Of a stretch of 64,000 nt of DNA, positions 42,898 to 51,868 are shown piece after piece; position 1 is the stretch's first letter; the number at the start of each line of letters is the position of its first letter. The notes beneath the pieces are model-generated. The model saw only the letters and a list, made by a program, of their open reading frames with translations. It made no database searches and was not told the origin of the DNA. The position numbers and the translations under genes are program-made. This DNA is from Coprobacillaceae bacterium UN01-12pH3A. GTDB taxonomy: Bacteria > Bacillota_I > Bacilli_A > Erysipelotrichales > Coprobacillaceae. The stretch is taken from contig JAQENU010000004.1 of the NCBI GenBank assembly GCA_027676805.1, positions 62,001 through 126,000 on the forward strand. Reading direction: 5' to 3'.

Positions 42898-44286
42898 ATG
42901 GAAAAAAAGAAAAAATTTAAAATGCCCCATACCTACGTTATCATTTTTGGAATGGTTATTTTAGCTGCCATTTTAGCGAATGTCGTACCGGCGGGGCAAT
43001 TTACACGTGTAACCGATGATTTCGGGAACACGGTCGTGGTTGCAGATTCATTTCAATATATACCTAAGATTGGTATCGGTCTGTTTGATATCTTTGTATC
43101 GATTCAATTAGGATTCATTGATGCGGGTCAGATTATTTTCTTCATCATCTTTGCCTATGCTTTTGTGTATATGCTGTTGAAGAATGGAACATTTGATGCA
43201 GTATTGGGAGCTACCTTGCGTAAAGTCGGCTCACGCATTGAGCTGATTATTCCGATTTGCATGATTGCCTTTGGTGTTTTAGGAAGCACGATGGGGTTAT
43301 TCGAGGAAACCTATGGGTTATTGCCGATCTTTATTTCGATTGCGATTGCCTTAGGCTATGATGCCATTCTAGGGGGATCAATCGTTTATATTGCGGTAGC
43401 AGTTGGATTTGCCGCAGCGACTATCAATCCTTTTACAATTGGGATTGCCCAAGAAGTCGCCGGAGTTGAATTGTTTTCCGGTTTAGGTTTCCGTATTTTA
43501 TGTTTTGTGGTCTTTATGAGTATTGCCATTATTTATGTATGGCGTTATGGAAAGAAAGTAAAAAATGATCCGACAAAATCAGTTCTTTACGGAGAAGAAA
43601 TGGAAATCAAGGAAATCGGATCAAAAGAAACCATGATGAATACCAGCTTTACCATTCGTCATAAGTTATCTTGTTTATTGTTTGTTGTTACGATTGGTAT
43701 GCTGCTTTATGGAACGATCCAATTAGGATGGTATATCGATGAGATTGCCGCATTATTCTTTATCATGATGTTAGTAGCGGGGTTTATCTCCGGATTTACT
43801 CCTAGCCAGATTGCTGAATACTTTATTGAAGCGGCTAAAGAAATGATGTTTGGGGCATTGATCTGCGGGTTAAGCAGAGCGGTTCCGATTATCTTGGAAA
43901 ATGCTTGTATCATCGATACGATCGTTTACTGGCTATCAAGTGGATTACAGCAGTTTACCGGATATTTAAGTGGATTAGGCATGTTGTTTGTACAAAATAT
44001 CTTGAACTTCTTTATTCCTTCCGGTGGGGGACAGGCCTTAATTACTATGCCAATCTTAGCACCGGTAGGAGAAATGGTGGGATTAAATCGTCAAATTGCG
44101 GTCTTAGCTTTTCAATTTGGAGATGGGTTCTCTAATATTTTCTGGCCAACATCAGTTTTTATGATGTGTGGAATTATGGGGATGCCGGTAAACAAATGGT
44201 ATAAATTTGTTACACCGCTATTTGGGTTATTGTTAATAGCGGAGATTCTTCTTCTTTGCTTAGCGATTTTTATAGGTTTCAGTTAG
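42898..44286 (+). CDS. YfcC/DcuC-superfamily carrier under lysine riboswitch control
   Basis: 462 residues with about 12 membrane segments. The start MPHTYVIIFGMVILAAILAN and NVVPAGQFTRVTDD are hallmarks of the YfcC group (C4-dicarboxylate anaerobic carrier superfamily), and PSGGGQALITMPILAPVGE is the family's second half signature. YfcC-type carriers are thought to move amino acids or peptides; the lysine riboswitch and the coupled M20 hydrolase (10-base gap) suggest lysine or a lysine-containing compound, which is inference. GAGGAGAGACTT precedes the ATG. Confidence 0.9.
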   Translation: MEKKKKFKMPHTYVIIFGMVILAAILANVVPAGQFTRVTDDFGNTVVVADSFQYIPKIGIGLFDIFVSIQLGFIDAGQIIFFIIFAYAFVYMLLKNGTFDAVLGATLRKVGSRIELIIPICMIAFGVLGSTMGLFEETYGLLPIFISIAIALGYDAILGGSIVYIAVAVGFAAATINPFTIGIAQEVAGVELFSGLGFRILCFVVFMSIAIIYVWRYGKKVKNDPTKSVLYGEEMEIKEIGSKETMMNTSFTIRHKLSCLLFVVTIGMLLYGTIQLGWYIDEIAALFFIMMLVAGFISGFTPSQIAEYFIEAAKEMMFGALICGLSRAVPIILENACIIDTIVYWLSSGLQQFTGYLSGLGMLFVQNILNFFIPSGGGQALITMPILAPVGEMVGLNRQIAVLAFQFGDGFSNIFWPTSVFMMCGIMGMPVNKWYKFVTPLFGLLLIAEILLLCLAIFIGFS

Positions 44287-44296
44287 GGGGACAGAT

Positions 44297-45457
44297 ATGG
44301 AATTAAAAGAATATGTATATACGAAAACAGAGGAATTACTGGAAGAATTTAAAGAAGTAAATGATTATATTTATGCACATCCGGAATTGGGAAATGAAGA
44401 ATTCTTATCTTCTCAATACCTTGTGGATAAGATGAGTGAATATGGTTTTGACGTTGCCTATCCCTATTTAGATTTGCCAACAGCTTTTAGGGCAGAGTTA
44501 AATTGCGGAGAGGGACCGAAGATTGCCTTTTTAGCGGAATATGATGCTTTGCCGGGATATGGTGAATCCGGAGATCAAAAAGCTCATGCCTGCGGACATA
44601 ACTGGATCGCTGCTTCTACTTATGGAGCATGTGTAGTATTAAGTCAATTAAAAGAACATTTCAACGGAACGATTGTTTTTATCGGAACACCGGCAGAAGA
44701 GACTACAGGCGGAAAATGTGATTTAGTTGATCGCGGAGCCTTTGATGATATTGATGCGGCTTTTCAAATGCACTTAGGAGCAGAAAACAATCTAAATGTT
44801 GTGACCTTAGCGATTGATTCGATCGAATTTAATTTTGAAGGAGTAGCTGCACATGCCGCGGCTTATCCGGAGCGTGGAATCAATGCGTTAGATGCCGTAC
44901 AATTAACATATGCCGGGATCAATGCCCTGCGTCAGCATATGCAGCCCGATGCTAGAGTACATGGGATTATCACCAATGGCGGACAGGCCGCAAATACAGT
45001 TCCCAACAAAGCACAATGTCAGTTTTATATCCGCGCTAAAAAAAGGGCGTATTTGGATGAATTAACGCAAAAAGTCATTAACTGTGCAAAAGGTGCCGAA
45101 TTAATGACAGGGGCTAAACTAACTTATCGCCATTTTGAAAATTCTTATGATGATTTGATTAATCATCCAGGTCTAATTGCTTTAGCGAAAGCCACTATGG
45201 AAGATTTGGGTATTACAGATTTTGTGGAAAATGATGAGAATGCATCAGGATCAAGTGATATTGGCAATGTCTCTCATGTATGTCCGACTTGCTATATTGA
45301 GTTGAATACAGGGGCCAATCCGCCTGCGTATGCACATAATGAGGATTTCTTAAACTGTGTCAGCGGAGCACTGGCTTACCGCACTTTGGCGATTGCAGTC
45401 AAGACAATGGCATATACAGCATTACAAGTTTACTTGGATCCAACTATTATCCAATAA
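44297..45457 (+). CDS. M20-family amidohydrolase (AbgB/aminoacylase-like)
   Basis: 386 residues, cytoplasmic, dinuclear metal enzyme. Visible: AEYDALPGYG, HACGHNWIAA (metal His/Cys at 97-101), PAEETTGGK (Glu135/Glu136, base and metal), QMHLG and the C-terminal TGANPPAYAHNEDF histidine. The AEYDALP pattern is that of the amidohydrolase/AbgB branch acting on N-acyl amino acids or dipeptides. It is second in the lysine-riboswitch operon, so it probably releases lysine from the compound imported by the carrier. A role in the acetyl-DAP branch of lysine synthesis is another possibility, since DapL-type deacetylases also belong to M20. Confidence 0.9.
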   Translation: MELKEYVYTKTEELLEEFKEVNDYIYAHPELGNEEFLSSQYLVDKMSEYGFDVAYPYLDLPTAFRAELNCGEGPKIAFLAEYDALPGYGESGDQKAHACGHNWIAASTYGACVVLSQLKEHFNGTIVFIGTPAEETTGGKCDLVDRGAFDDIDAAFQMHLGAENNLNVVTLAIDSIEFNFEGVAAHAAAYPERGINALDAVQLTYAGINALRQHMQPDARVHGIITNGGQAANTVPNKAQCQFYIRAKKRAYLDELTQKVINCAKGAELMTGAKLTYRHFENSYDDLINHPGLIALAKATMEDLGITDFVENDENASGSSDIGNVSHVCPTCYIELNTGANPPAYAHNEDFLNCVSGALAYRTLAIAVKTMAYTALQVYLDPTIIQ

Positions 45458-45486
45458 TAAAAGTCAAGGCGTTCTTGATACGATAT

Positions 45487-45536
45487 AAAAACCTCCTAGC
45501 GGACAGTTGAATTATGGCTGCTGTCTGCAGGAGGCT
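45487..45536 (-). terminator. Terminator after the DUF362 gene
   Basis: On the minus strand CCTCCTGCAGACAG pairs with CTGTCCGCTAGGAGG (one bulge), followed by TTTTTA. Confidence 0.75.
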
Positions 45537-45540
45537 CTCA

Positions 45541-45568
45541 TGTCAATAGAATGTATTGACTTTTTTTA
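45541..45568 (+). terminator. Terminator after the M20 gene
   Basis: GTCAATA (45542-45548), loop GAATG, TATTGAC (45554-45560), then T7. Confidence 0.8.
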
Positions 45569-46693
45569 TTTTACTTCTATAATCTCATATTCTCGATGAC
45601 CTAAACCAAGTTTTTCGGCATGCTCTAGGCATACTTTCCAATCGGTGATAGGGGTTGTATTCTTGAAGTGGTCATGATGATCACAGAAGCCTTCAACATG
45701 TGTGTTGTCATCAAGCAGGCTTCCCTGAATCGGTGCCATACGATTGCAGGCATCCGCACATGCCTGATCTAAAGCTACCGGGTCAAAGCTGGCAAACATT
45801 CCTACATCAGGAATGATTGGCAAGTCATTTTCTCCATGACAGTCACAGTAAGGTGAAACATCAATGACTAAATTGATATGGAAAGCCGGTCTGCCATCTA
45901 ATACAGCTTTTGAATACTCTGCGATTTTTTTGCTTAAATCATCTACTGCACTGTCATTATCGTTGTGAATAGCATCATAATTACATGATCCTAAGCAGCG
46001 CCCGCAGCCCACACATTTACTATGATCGATTGTTGCTTTGTGGTCTTCACCAAAGCTGATTGCTCCGTGTGCACAATTTTTAGCACAGAAGCGGCAGCCT
46101 ACACATTTACTGTGATCGACAGTAGGTTTTCCGGAATTGTGCTGTTCCATTTTTCCGGCACGGCTTCCACAGCCCATTCCGACATTCTTTAAACACCCGC
46201 CAAAACCAGTTAATTCGTGTCCCTTAAAATGACTTAGGGTAATAAAGACATCAGCATCCATAACAGCACGACCTATTTTAGCGTTCTTTACTAATTCTCC
46301 GCCCTCGACAGGTACTTCAATATCATCGGTTCCCTTTAAACCATCACCAATAATGACATGGCATCCAGTTGAAAAAGGAGAAAATCCATTTTCGTAAGCT
46401 GCTTCAAGATGGTCTAACGCATTTTTTCTGCGTCCGACATATAATGTGTTGCAGTCTGTTAAAAACGGTGAACCGCCTAAAGATTTAACGACATCTGCGA
46501 CAACCTTAGCATAATTAGGTCTTAAATAAGAAAGATTGCCCGGTTCTCCGAAGTGAATCTTGATAGCGACCATCTTTTTATCGAAGTCAATATCACCGAT
46601 TCCGGCTTTACGAATTAACTTTTCTAGCTTTTGCGGCAGACTTGTACCCGGACGAGCACGTAAGTCTGTAAAATATACTTTTGATTTTTCCAT
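45566..46693 (-). CDS. DUF362 protein with 2x[4Fe-4S] ferredoxin domain
   Basis: 375 residues. The DUF362 part (about 1-180 and 250-375) contains KIHFGEPGNLSYLRP, FITLSHFKGHELTGFGGCLK and DPVALDQACADACN; a bacterial-type ferredoxin insert (about 190-250) holds CVGCRFCAKNC and CVGCGRCLGSC. This fusion is frequent in anaerobes and is an electron-transfer protein of unknown substrate. GGAGGAATAAATT precedes the ATG. It lies between the lysine operon and glpK and seems independent. Confidence 0.92.
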   Translation of the reverse strand: MEKSKVYFTDLRARPGTSLPQKLEKLIRKAGIGDIDFDKKMVAIKIHFGEPGNLSYLRPNYAKVVADVVKSLGGSPFLTDCNTLYVGRRKNALDHLEAAYENGFSPFSTGCHVIIGDGLKGTDDIEVPVEGGELVKNAKIGRAVMDADVFITLSHFKGHELTGFGGCLKNVGMGCGSRAGKMEQHNSGKPTVDHSKCVGCRFCAKNCAHGAISFGEDHKATIDHSKCVGCGRCLGSCNYDAIHNDNDSAVDDLSKKIAEYSKAVLDGRPAFHINLVIDVSPYCDCHGENDLPIIPDVGMFASFDPVALDQACADACNRMAPIQGSLLDDNTHVEGFCDHHDHFKNTTPITDWKVCLEHAEKLGLGHREYEIIEVK

Positions 46694-46752
46694 AATTTAT
46701 TCCTCCATTAACTTTATCATACTCCAAAATAGGCTCAGGTGTTAGCTTATTT

Positions 46753-48240
46753 TTATTCTTCACCAAAAAGGATCGTGGCTTGAATCGCTTTATCCCACTG
46801 CTTCAATTTATCCGACCTTTCCTTTTCTTCCATTTTAGGCTGATAGATGGCTCCGCTAAGACATAGCTGACAGATCTCATTTTGATCTTTCCAATAGCCA
46901 ATGGCTAAACCGGCTAAATAGGCTGCCCCTAATGCCGTTGTCTCTTGAATGACGGCAGGCTTAACCGGAATGTTTAAAATATCACTTTGAAACTGCAGCA
47001 GGAATTGATTCATGGAAGCTCCGCCATCGACCTTCAATTCATTTAGCTGTAAGTTCGCATCTTCTTTCATAGCAGAAATGACATCTGAAGTCTGATAGGC
47101 CAATGCTTCCAATGTGGCGCGAATGATATGCTCCTGCTTTGTCCCTCGTGTCAGTCCATAAATGGCCCCTTTAACATGAGGTTTCCAGTAGGGAGCACCC
47201 AATCCGGTAAAGGAAGGCACAACATATACCCCGTCATTATCTGCAACGAGGTGTGCACGTTCTTCACTTTCATTAGCACTGCGAATAATTTTCAAGCCGT
47301 CTCTTAGCCATTGCACAGCGGCTCCGGCAATAAAGACACTTCCCTCTAATACATAGCTGACTTTTCCGTTAATGCGCCAGCCGACAGAAGTGACAAGACC
47401 GTTTTTAGAATGAATAATATGGTCTTCTGTGTTCATTAATAGGAAGCACCCGGTTCCATAGGTGTTTTTCACATCTCCAGCCGTAAAGCAGGTCTGACCA
47501 AATAATGCCGCCTGCTGATCTCCGACAATACTGCCGATGGGAATCTGTGTGTCAAATAGCCCCTCACAATACCCATAGATCCTGCTGGTATCGACAATTG
47601 TAGGGAGCATGCAGCGCGGTATATTCCATAATGCCAGTAATTCATCATCATAATCCAATGTTTCTAAGTTCATTAATAATGTACGTGACGCATTCGACAC
47701 ATCACTCATATGCTGTTTGCCTTCTGTTAATCTATACAGCAGCCAAGTATCAATCGTACCAAAAAGCAGTTCTCCTTCTTCGGCTCTTTGCTGAGAGTCG
47801 GTTTCATCTAAAATAAAGCGAATCTTGCTGGCACTAAAATAAGGATCTAACAATAACCCGGTTTTTTGCTTGATCCACGGTTCTTTGCCTTCTTCCTTTA
47901 ACTGCTGAGTATAGCGGTCACTTTGACGTGACTGCCAGACAATCGCATTATAAATCGGTTTTCCGGTTGCTTTATCCCAAACGACTGTCGTTTCTCTTTG
48001 ATTGGTCATCCCGATTGCGGCTATCTGTTTAGCTTTGATTCCGGTTTTTGCCAGCACTTCAAACATGACCCCAACAACACTTGCCCAAATATCATTAGCA
48101 TCTTGTTCGACCCAGCCCGGCTGTGGATAAAAATTTTCCAATTCTTTTTGAGCGATTCCAATCACCTGTGTCTTTTTATCAAAAAGAATGGCTCGGGTAC
48201 TGGTTGTCCCTTGATCAATCGCCATAATATATGTTTCCAT
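46753..48240 (-). CDS. glpK: Glycerol kinase
   Basis: 495 residues of the FGGY family. AIDQGTTSTRAILFD (ATP phosphate 1), VWQSRQSDRY, YGTGCFLLMNT, GAAVQWLRDGL and KVDGGASMNQFLLQFQSD are diagnostic for GlpK. It phosphorylates glycerol to glycerol 3-phosphate. No glpF or glpD lies adjacent, so glycerol uptake and oxidation genes must be elsewhere. In Firmicutes GlpK is often activated by HPr phosphorylation; I did not verify the target histidine. Confidence 0.96.
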   Translation of the reverse strand: METYIMAIDQGTTSTRAILFDKKTQVIGIAQKELENFYPQPGWVEQDANDIWASVVGVMFEVLAKTGIKAKQIAAIGMTNQRETTVVWDKATGKPIYNAIVWQSRQSDRYTQQLKEEGKEPWIKQKTGLLLDPYFSASKIRFILDETDSQQRAEEGELLFGTIDTWLLYRLTEGKQHMSDVSNASRTLLMNLETLDYDDELLALWNIPRCMLPTIVDTSRIYGYCEGLFDTQIPIGSIVGDQQAALFGQTCFTAGDVKNTYGTGCFLLMNTEDHIIHSKNGLVTSVGWRINGKVSYVLEGSVFIAGAAVQWLRDGLKIIRSANESEERAHLVADNDGVYVVPSFTGLGAPYWKPHVKGAIYGLTRGTKQEHIIRATLEALAYQTSDVISAMKEDANLQLNELKVDGGASMNQFLLQFQSDILNIPVKPAVIQETTALGAAYLAGLAIGYWKDQNEICQLCLSGAIYQPKMEEKERSDKLKQWDKAIQATILFGEE

Positions 48241-48321
48241 GCAATCGCCTCTTTTCTATACTATCACTTTAGCTTAATTTAATCTGTTTGTCCACGCTGT
48301 ATCAGAATTAGAAATCAGTAA

Positions 48322-48349
48322 ATAAAAAACGGTATAGCCAATGCTATAC
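48322..48349 (-). terminator. Terminator after the APC permease gene
   Basis: GTATAGC (48332-48338), loop CAAT, GCTATAC (48343-48349), T-run on the minus strand; the stop codon lies in the stem. Confidence 0.8.
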
Positions 48350-49678
48350 AGCTTTTGAATTTTTTATGTAATAATAACGCCCTAACAGCATAACCGCTAA
48401 ACAGAAAACTAAGTAATAGATAAAGAGTGAGCTTTGAATCCCGCCCGATAAAATAATGAATGAACCGACTGTCGCTAAAAGCGGACAGATCACCCCTTTA
48501 AATTTACTGGTAATCTCTTTAGCTTTATATAAACGATATACCTGATAATAAAGCATGATGTAAAGCAGATACGATATAGCGATAGAAATTTCGGATACAT
48601 CACTGTTAGGCAAAAGATGGTATTTTGCACAGATGTAATGAACAAGCATCCAAAAGACAGCTAATATATAGGCAAAAACAGCAGAATAGATCGGAACGCC
48701 ATGACGTGATCTCCCGGCAGAGAGTTTTTTAGAAAAGGGCATCATATGCTCTCTTAGTGCCAAGGAATAGGGAGTACGGATAAAACCGGTCACTAACCCA
48801 TTTACCGTTCCCATGACTGAGATAATAACAAAGATCACGATCATTTTAGAAAATTGTACGCCAACCAGCTGGCTGGCTGCCACACTGACATGCTGATCTC
48901 CTAAAGCCATAACATTCTGAGGTCCCAAATAAGAAGAAATCCCAACAAAATAGGTGACATAGATAATTAAGATGATCAAAGGGGCAATCGTTAATGCTCT
49001 AGGCAGTGTTTTTTTAGAATCCTTCACTTCATGGGCTATCGAGGTCGAAACGATCCAGCCGTCATAAGAATACGCTATCGGCCCCAAAGCCGTCAGCCAT
49101 GTTACTGAAAAAAGTTCATTGGTACTCACATGTGTCAATCCACCGATCGGATCCCCAAACAGCATTCCTAATATACCTAATAGAAATAAAGGAATCATTT
49201 TAACGATGGTTGCTCCGTTTTGAATAGTTTTTCCTATCATCGGACTAACGACATTATAAATAAAGCATAAGGTTAGAAAAGCTAAACCGATCAAAATTTC
49301 CAATTCCAATGAGGCATTTAAATGAAATAGTATTCCTGTATAAACACCAATAACCCAAGCTACTACGACAGTAATGGTCGGATAATAGATAAAGGTCTGA
49401 AACCAACCAAAGCTGCATGCCGCCTCATCACCGATAAAATCTTGAGCATAGGTAATCATTCCACCAGGATTTTCACTGCGGCTGGCGAGTTGTCCGATGG
49501 TTAAACTGCCAAAGATAATAGAAAAAGCGGCTAAAGCAAACAGGCACACTCCAAGAAAAATACTTCCGTTCGTCGCTACTAGTATATTGTCACTTTTAAA
49601 GAATATTCCTGAACCAATACAGATCCCAATGATCATCGTAATGGCGGTGAATAATCCATATTGTTTATTGTTTTTCAT
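48344..49678 (-). CDS. APC-superfamily amino acid permease
   Basis: 444 residues, 12 membrane segments. TMIIGICIGSGIFFKSDNIL is the unwound TM1 substrate motif of APC transporters (GxGIF); PENPGG-like SRSENPGGMITYAQDFIG and AYSYDGWIVSTSIAHEVKD match the LAT/glutamate:GABA-type branch (amino acid exchange). The start is ATG 49678 behind AAAAGGAGTAAGTGC; a longer reading lacks a site. The amino acid specificity is unknown. Confidence 0.92.
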   Translation of the reverse strand: MKNNKQYGLFTAITMIIGICIGSGIFFKSDNILVATNGSIFLGVCLFALAAFSIIFGSLTIGQLASRSENPGGMITYAQDFIGDEAACSFGWFQTFIYYPTITVVVAWVIGVYTGILFHLNASLELEILIGLAFLTLCFIYNVVSPMIGKTIQNGATIVKMIPLFLLGILGMLFGDPIGGLTHVSTNELFSVTWLTALGPIAYSYDGWIVSTSIAHEVKDSKKTLPRALTIAPLIILIIYVTYFVGISSYLGPQNVMALGDQHVSVAASQLVGVQFSKMIVIFVIISVMGTVNGLVTGFIRTPYSLALREHMMPFSKKLSAGRSRHGVPIYSAVFAYILAVFWMLVHYICAKYHLLPNSDVSEISIAISYLLYIMLYYQVYRLYKAKEITSKFKGVICPLLATVGSFIILSGGIQSSLFIYYLVFCLAVMLLGRYYYIKNSKAV

Positions 49679-49740
49679 GCACTTACTCCTTTTCTTTGAT
49701 AGTGTACCATAAAATAAATTGTATACAAAGAAATATAAAT

Positions 49741-49768
49741 AAAAAATGTGTTCAATTAAGAACACATC
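49741..49768 (-). terminator. Terminator after the epimerase gene
   Basis: ATGTGTTC (49746-49753), loop AATTAA, GAACACAT (49760-49767); T-run on the minus strand. Confidence 0.82.
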
Positions 49769-49772
49769 CCTA

Positions 49773-50711
49773 TTAAAAGTATTTATTTATAATTTCTTCT
49801 TCATTTTCACGCACATTCTTTTTAAATTCAATTGGTGTCTTTTGATACCAGTCAAAAGCAATCTGTGCCCCTTCAATAAATGGCGTCTCATCAAAATCAA
49901 TATTGATTTCTAAGACATTGTCATAATCATGGAAAGGAAAGAAATCTCGAATTGTATAACCATGTTTTAAATAATTAAATTCTTTAAAGATAGGTTCTTT
50001 TTTAGCGGCTTTACCAAGACATAGGATCCAATCTTTGATGGATAACGGCTTTTTATTGCCTACGTTATAAATAGAAAGATGATCTAAACTTTTTAAAGAA
50101 AGATCTAAACAGATTTTCGCAAGATCATGTGTATAAATGAATTGCAGCAAGGTATCTCCTTGATTGGGAATAATAATTGGCTGATGATGCACAAGATGGT
50201 CGAAGATAAAGCTTTCACGCTGTGCATAATTATTTTCCCCATAAACATATGGCGGTCGCAGGATAATGATTTGACTGTTTGTCAGCTGTGTTTTCAAATA
50301 CGCTTCCGCTTCGATTTTATTAGTCCCATAATCGCCCCAATAGCTGTTTTCTCCTAATGGATCACTAACCTTATAAGGAATCGATAGGTTTTCTACATCA
50401 TAAACGGCACTAGAGCTTATAAAAATAAAAGAAGCTAACCGATCGGTGTGTAAGGATTCGATCAAATACTGTAAATGCACTTTATTGGTTGCACTGACAT
50501 CGATAACGACTTCAAAATGATGATCGTTCAAGACCTTTTTTAATTGTTCCTGATCTTCTCGGTCACAAACAAGTTCCTTGATTCTTGAATCATGTAATGG
50601 TCGACTACCGCGATTTAAGACATACACGTCATCCCCGAACTGACTGAATGTTTCGGTAATACTTTTACCGATAAAATAACTGCCACCCATAATCAAAATT
50701 TTTCTATTCAT
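49773..50711 (-). CDS. NAD-dependent epimerase/dehydratase family protein
   Basis: 312 residues, extended short-chain dehydrogenase. N-terminal nucleotide-binding loop ILIMGGSYFIGKSI (GGxxFIG), VLNRGSRPL (cofactor ribose binding), FISSSAVYD and the YxxxK pair in DYGTNKIEAEAY. The GGSYFIG loop and RG motif are typical of the isoflavone-reductase/UDP-sugar epimerase-like group also found in chloroplast RNA-binding proteins of the CSP41 type. Substrate unknown. AGGGAGGAACAT precedes the ATG. Confidence 0.88.
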   Translation of the reverse strand: MNRKILIMGGSYFIGKSITETFSQFGDDVYVLNRGSRPLHDSRIKELVCDREDQEQLKKVLNDHHFEVVIDVSATNKVHLQYLIESLHTDRLASFIFISSSAVYDVENLSIPYKVSDPLGENSYWGDYGTNKIEAEAYLKTQLTNSQIIILRPPYVYGENNYAQRESFIFDHLVHHQPIIIPNQGDTLLQFIYTHDLAKICLDLSLKSLDHLSIYNVGNKKPLSIKDWILCLGKAAKKEPIFKEFNYLKHGYTIRDFFPFHDYDNVLEINIDFDETPFIEGAQIAFDWYQKTPIEFKKNVRENEEEIINKYF

Positions 50712-50859
50712 ATGTTCCTCCCTGTTTCGCCCCCATTATAGCATAATCCTAAGTCATTTTATATGTGTTATGATATGAATAATGAAATTTATTTCATGGA
50801 TAGAAAAGAAATTGGCGTTTTTGAATTCTATGATAGAATAATGAAAAGAGGTGTGGGAA

Positions 50860-51840
50860 ATGACAGTAAATAATACGATGAATATTCGTAAGATGAATAT
50901 TGAATTAGTAAGGAGCGCTCTATTAAAAAACAATGGGTTAACTAAAAATGAGATTTGCATAGCCACTGAGCTTTCATTGGCATCATGTACAAACATACTT
51001 AAAATCTTGATGGACAGCGGGGAAATAAAAAATGTCATTGATTGTGAATCGACGGGGGGACGCCGAGCAAAACGCTTTTATATCAATGAACAGCATGAAT
51101 TGGTTTTAACGATTATTACCGTGCAGGAAGAGGATTACGTTAAAATGGATTATCGCATTGTAGACTTGTCCGGAAATGTGGTGCATTCATTAATCACAGA
51201 AGAAAAAGAGTATCATGATGATAAAGTTGAGGCACAGGTGGCGATCCTGTTTAAAGATTATCCCAATATCAAGGCGATCGGCATCAGCATTGCCGGGATT
51301 CTTGAAGACGATCATATTCATAATGCCAATGATTATGTTTTTGAACTTGGCAACTTGCCAAAACGTCTGCAAACCATATTTAAAGTGCCAACCGTCATTG
51401 AAAACGATTTGAATCTTGCAGTCTTAGGCTATGCCGTTTTGGTTCCTGAAGAAGCGGATAAAGGCATCGTATTGATCGATCGCGGATTAGGGGCAGGTAT
51501 CTATGCCAATGGACAGTTATTAAAAGGAGCAAGCAATTTTGCGGGAGAGATTATGTATTACCCGGAAGAGGGGATGCGCCAAGTTTTTGATCTCACTGTG
51601 AAACAGCAGGTAGATCTTTTGGTGAAAATTTGTACTTCCATAGCAGCAATCATTAATCCGGCAATTATCGGCATCAGTGGTTATCAGCAAAAAGACTTGG
51701 ATTATATTGCATTAAAGATGGAACGCTATATTCCTAAAGCCCATCTTCCACGCTTAGTTCTGATTGAAAGCAAAGAAGATCAAATCTTAAATGGCATTAT
51801 TCAATTAACCCTTTCTTTATTAAAGAAAAAGATTATGTGA
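50860..51840 (+). CDS. ROK-family transcriptional regulator
   Basis: 326 residues. N-terminal winged helix-turn-helix (about 15-75: KNEICIATELSLASCTNILK) followed by a ROK domain (about 85-325): IGISIAGILEDD, IENDLNLAVLGYA and LIDRGLGAGIYANGQLLKGA. The zinc-binding CxCGxxGC of active ROK kinases is absent, as in repressors such as NagC/XylR. A sugar or amino-sugar ligand is probable. ATG 50860 follows AAAGAGGTG. Target genes are not obvious; the adjacent epimerase is divergent from it. Confidence 0.88.
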   Translation: MTVNNTMNIRKMNIELVRSALLKNNGLTKNEICIATELSLASCTNILKILMDSGEIKNVIDCESTGGRRAKRFYINEQHELVLTIITVQEEDYVKMDYRIVDLSGNVVHSLITEEKEYHDDKVEAQVAILFKDYPNIKAIGISIAGILEDDHIHNANDYVFELGNLPKRLQTIFKVPTVIENDLNLAVLGYAVLVPEEADKGIVLIDRGLGAGIYANGQLLKGASNFAGEIMYYPEEGMRQVFDLTVKQQVDLLVKICTSIAAIINPAIIGISGYQQKDLDYIALKMERYIPKAHLPRLVLIESKEDQILNGIIQLTLSLLKKKIM

Positions 51841-51841
51841 A

Positions 51842-51868
51842 AAAATCAGGCATTTGCCTGATTTTTGT
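51842..51868. terminator. Bidirectional terminator
   Basis: AATCAGGC (51844-51851), loop ATTT, GCCTGATT (51856-51863), flanked by A and T runs. Confidence 0.87.
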
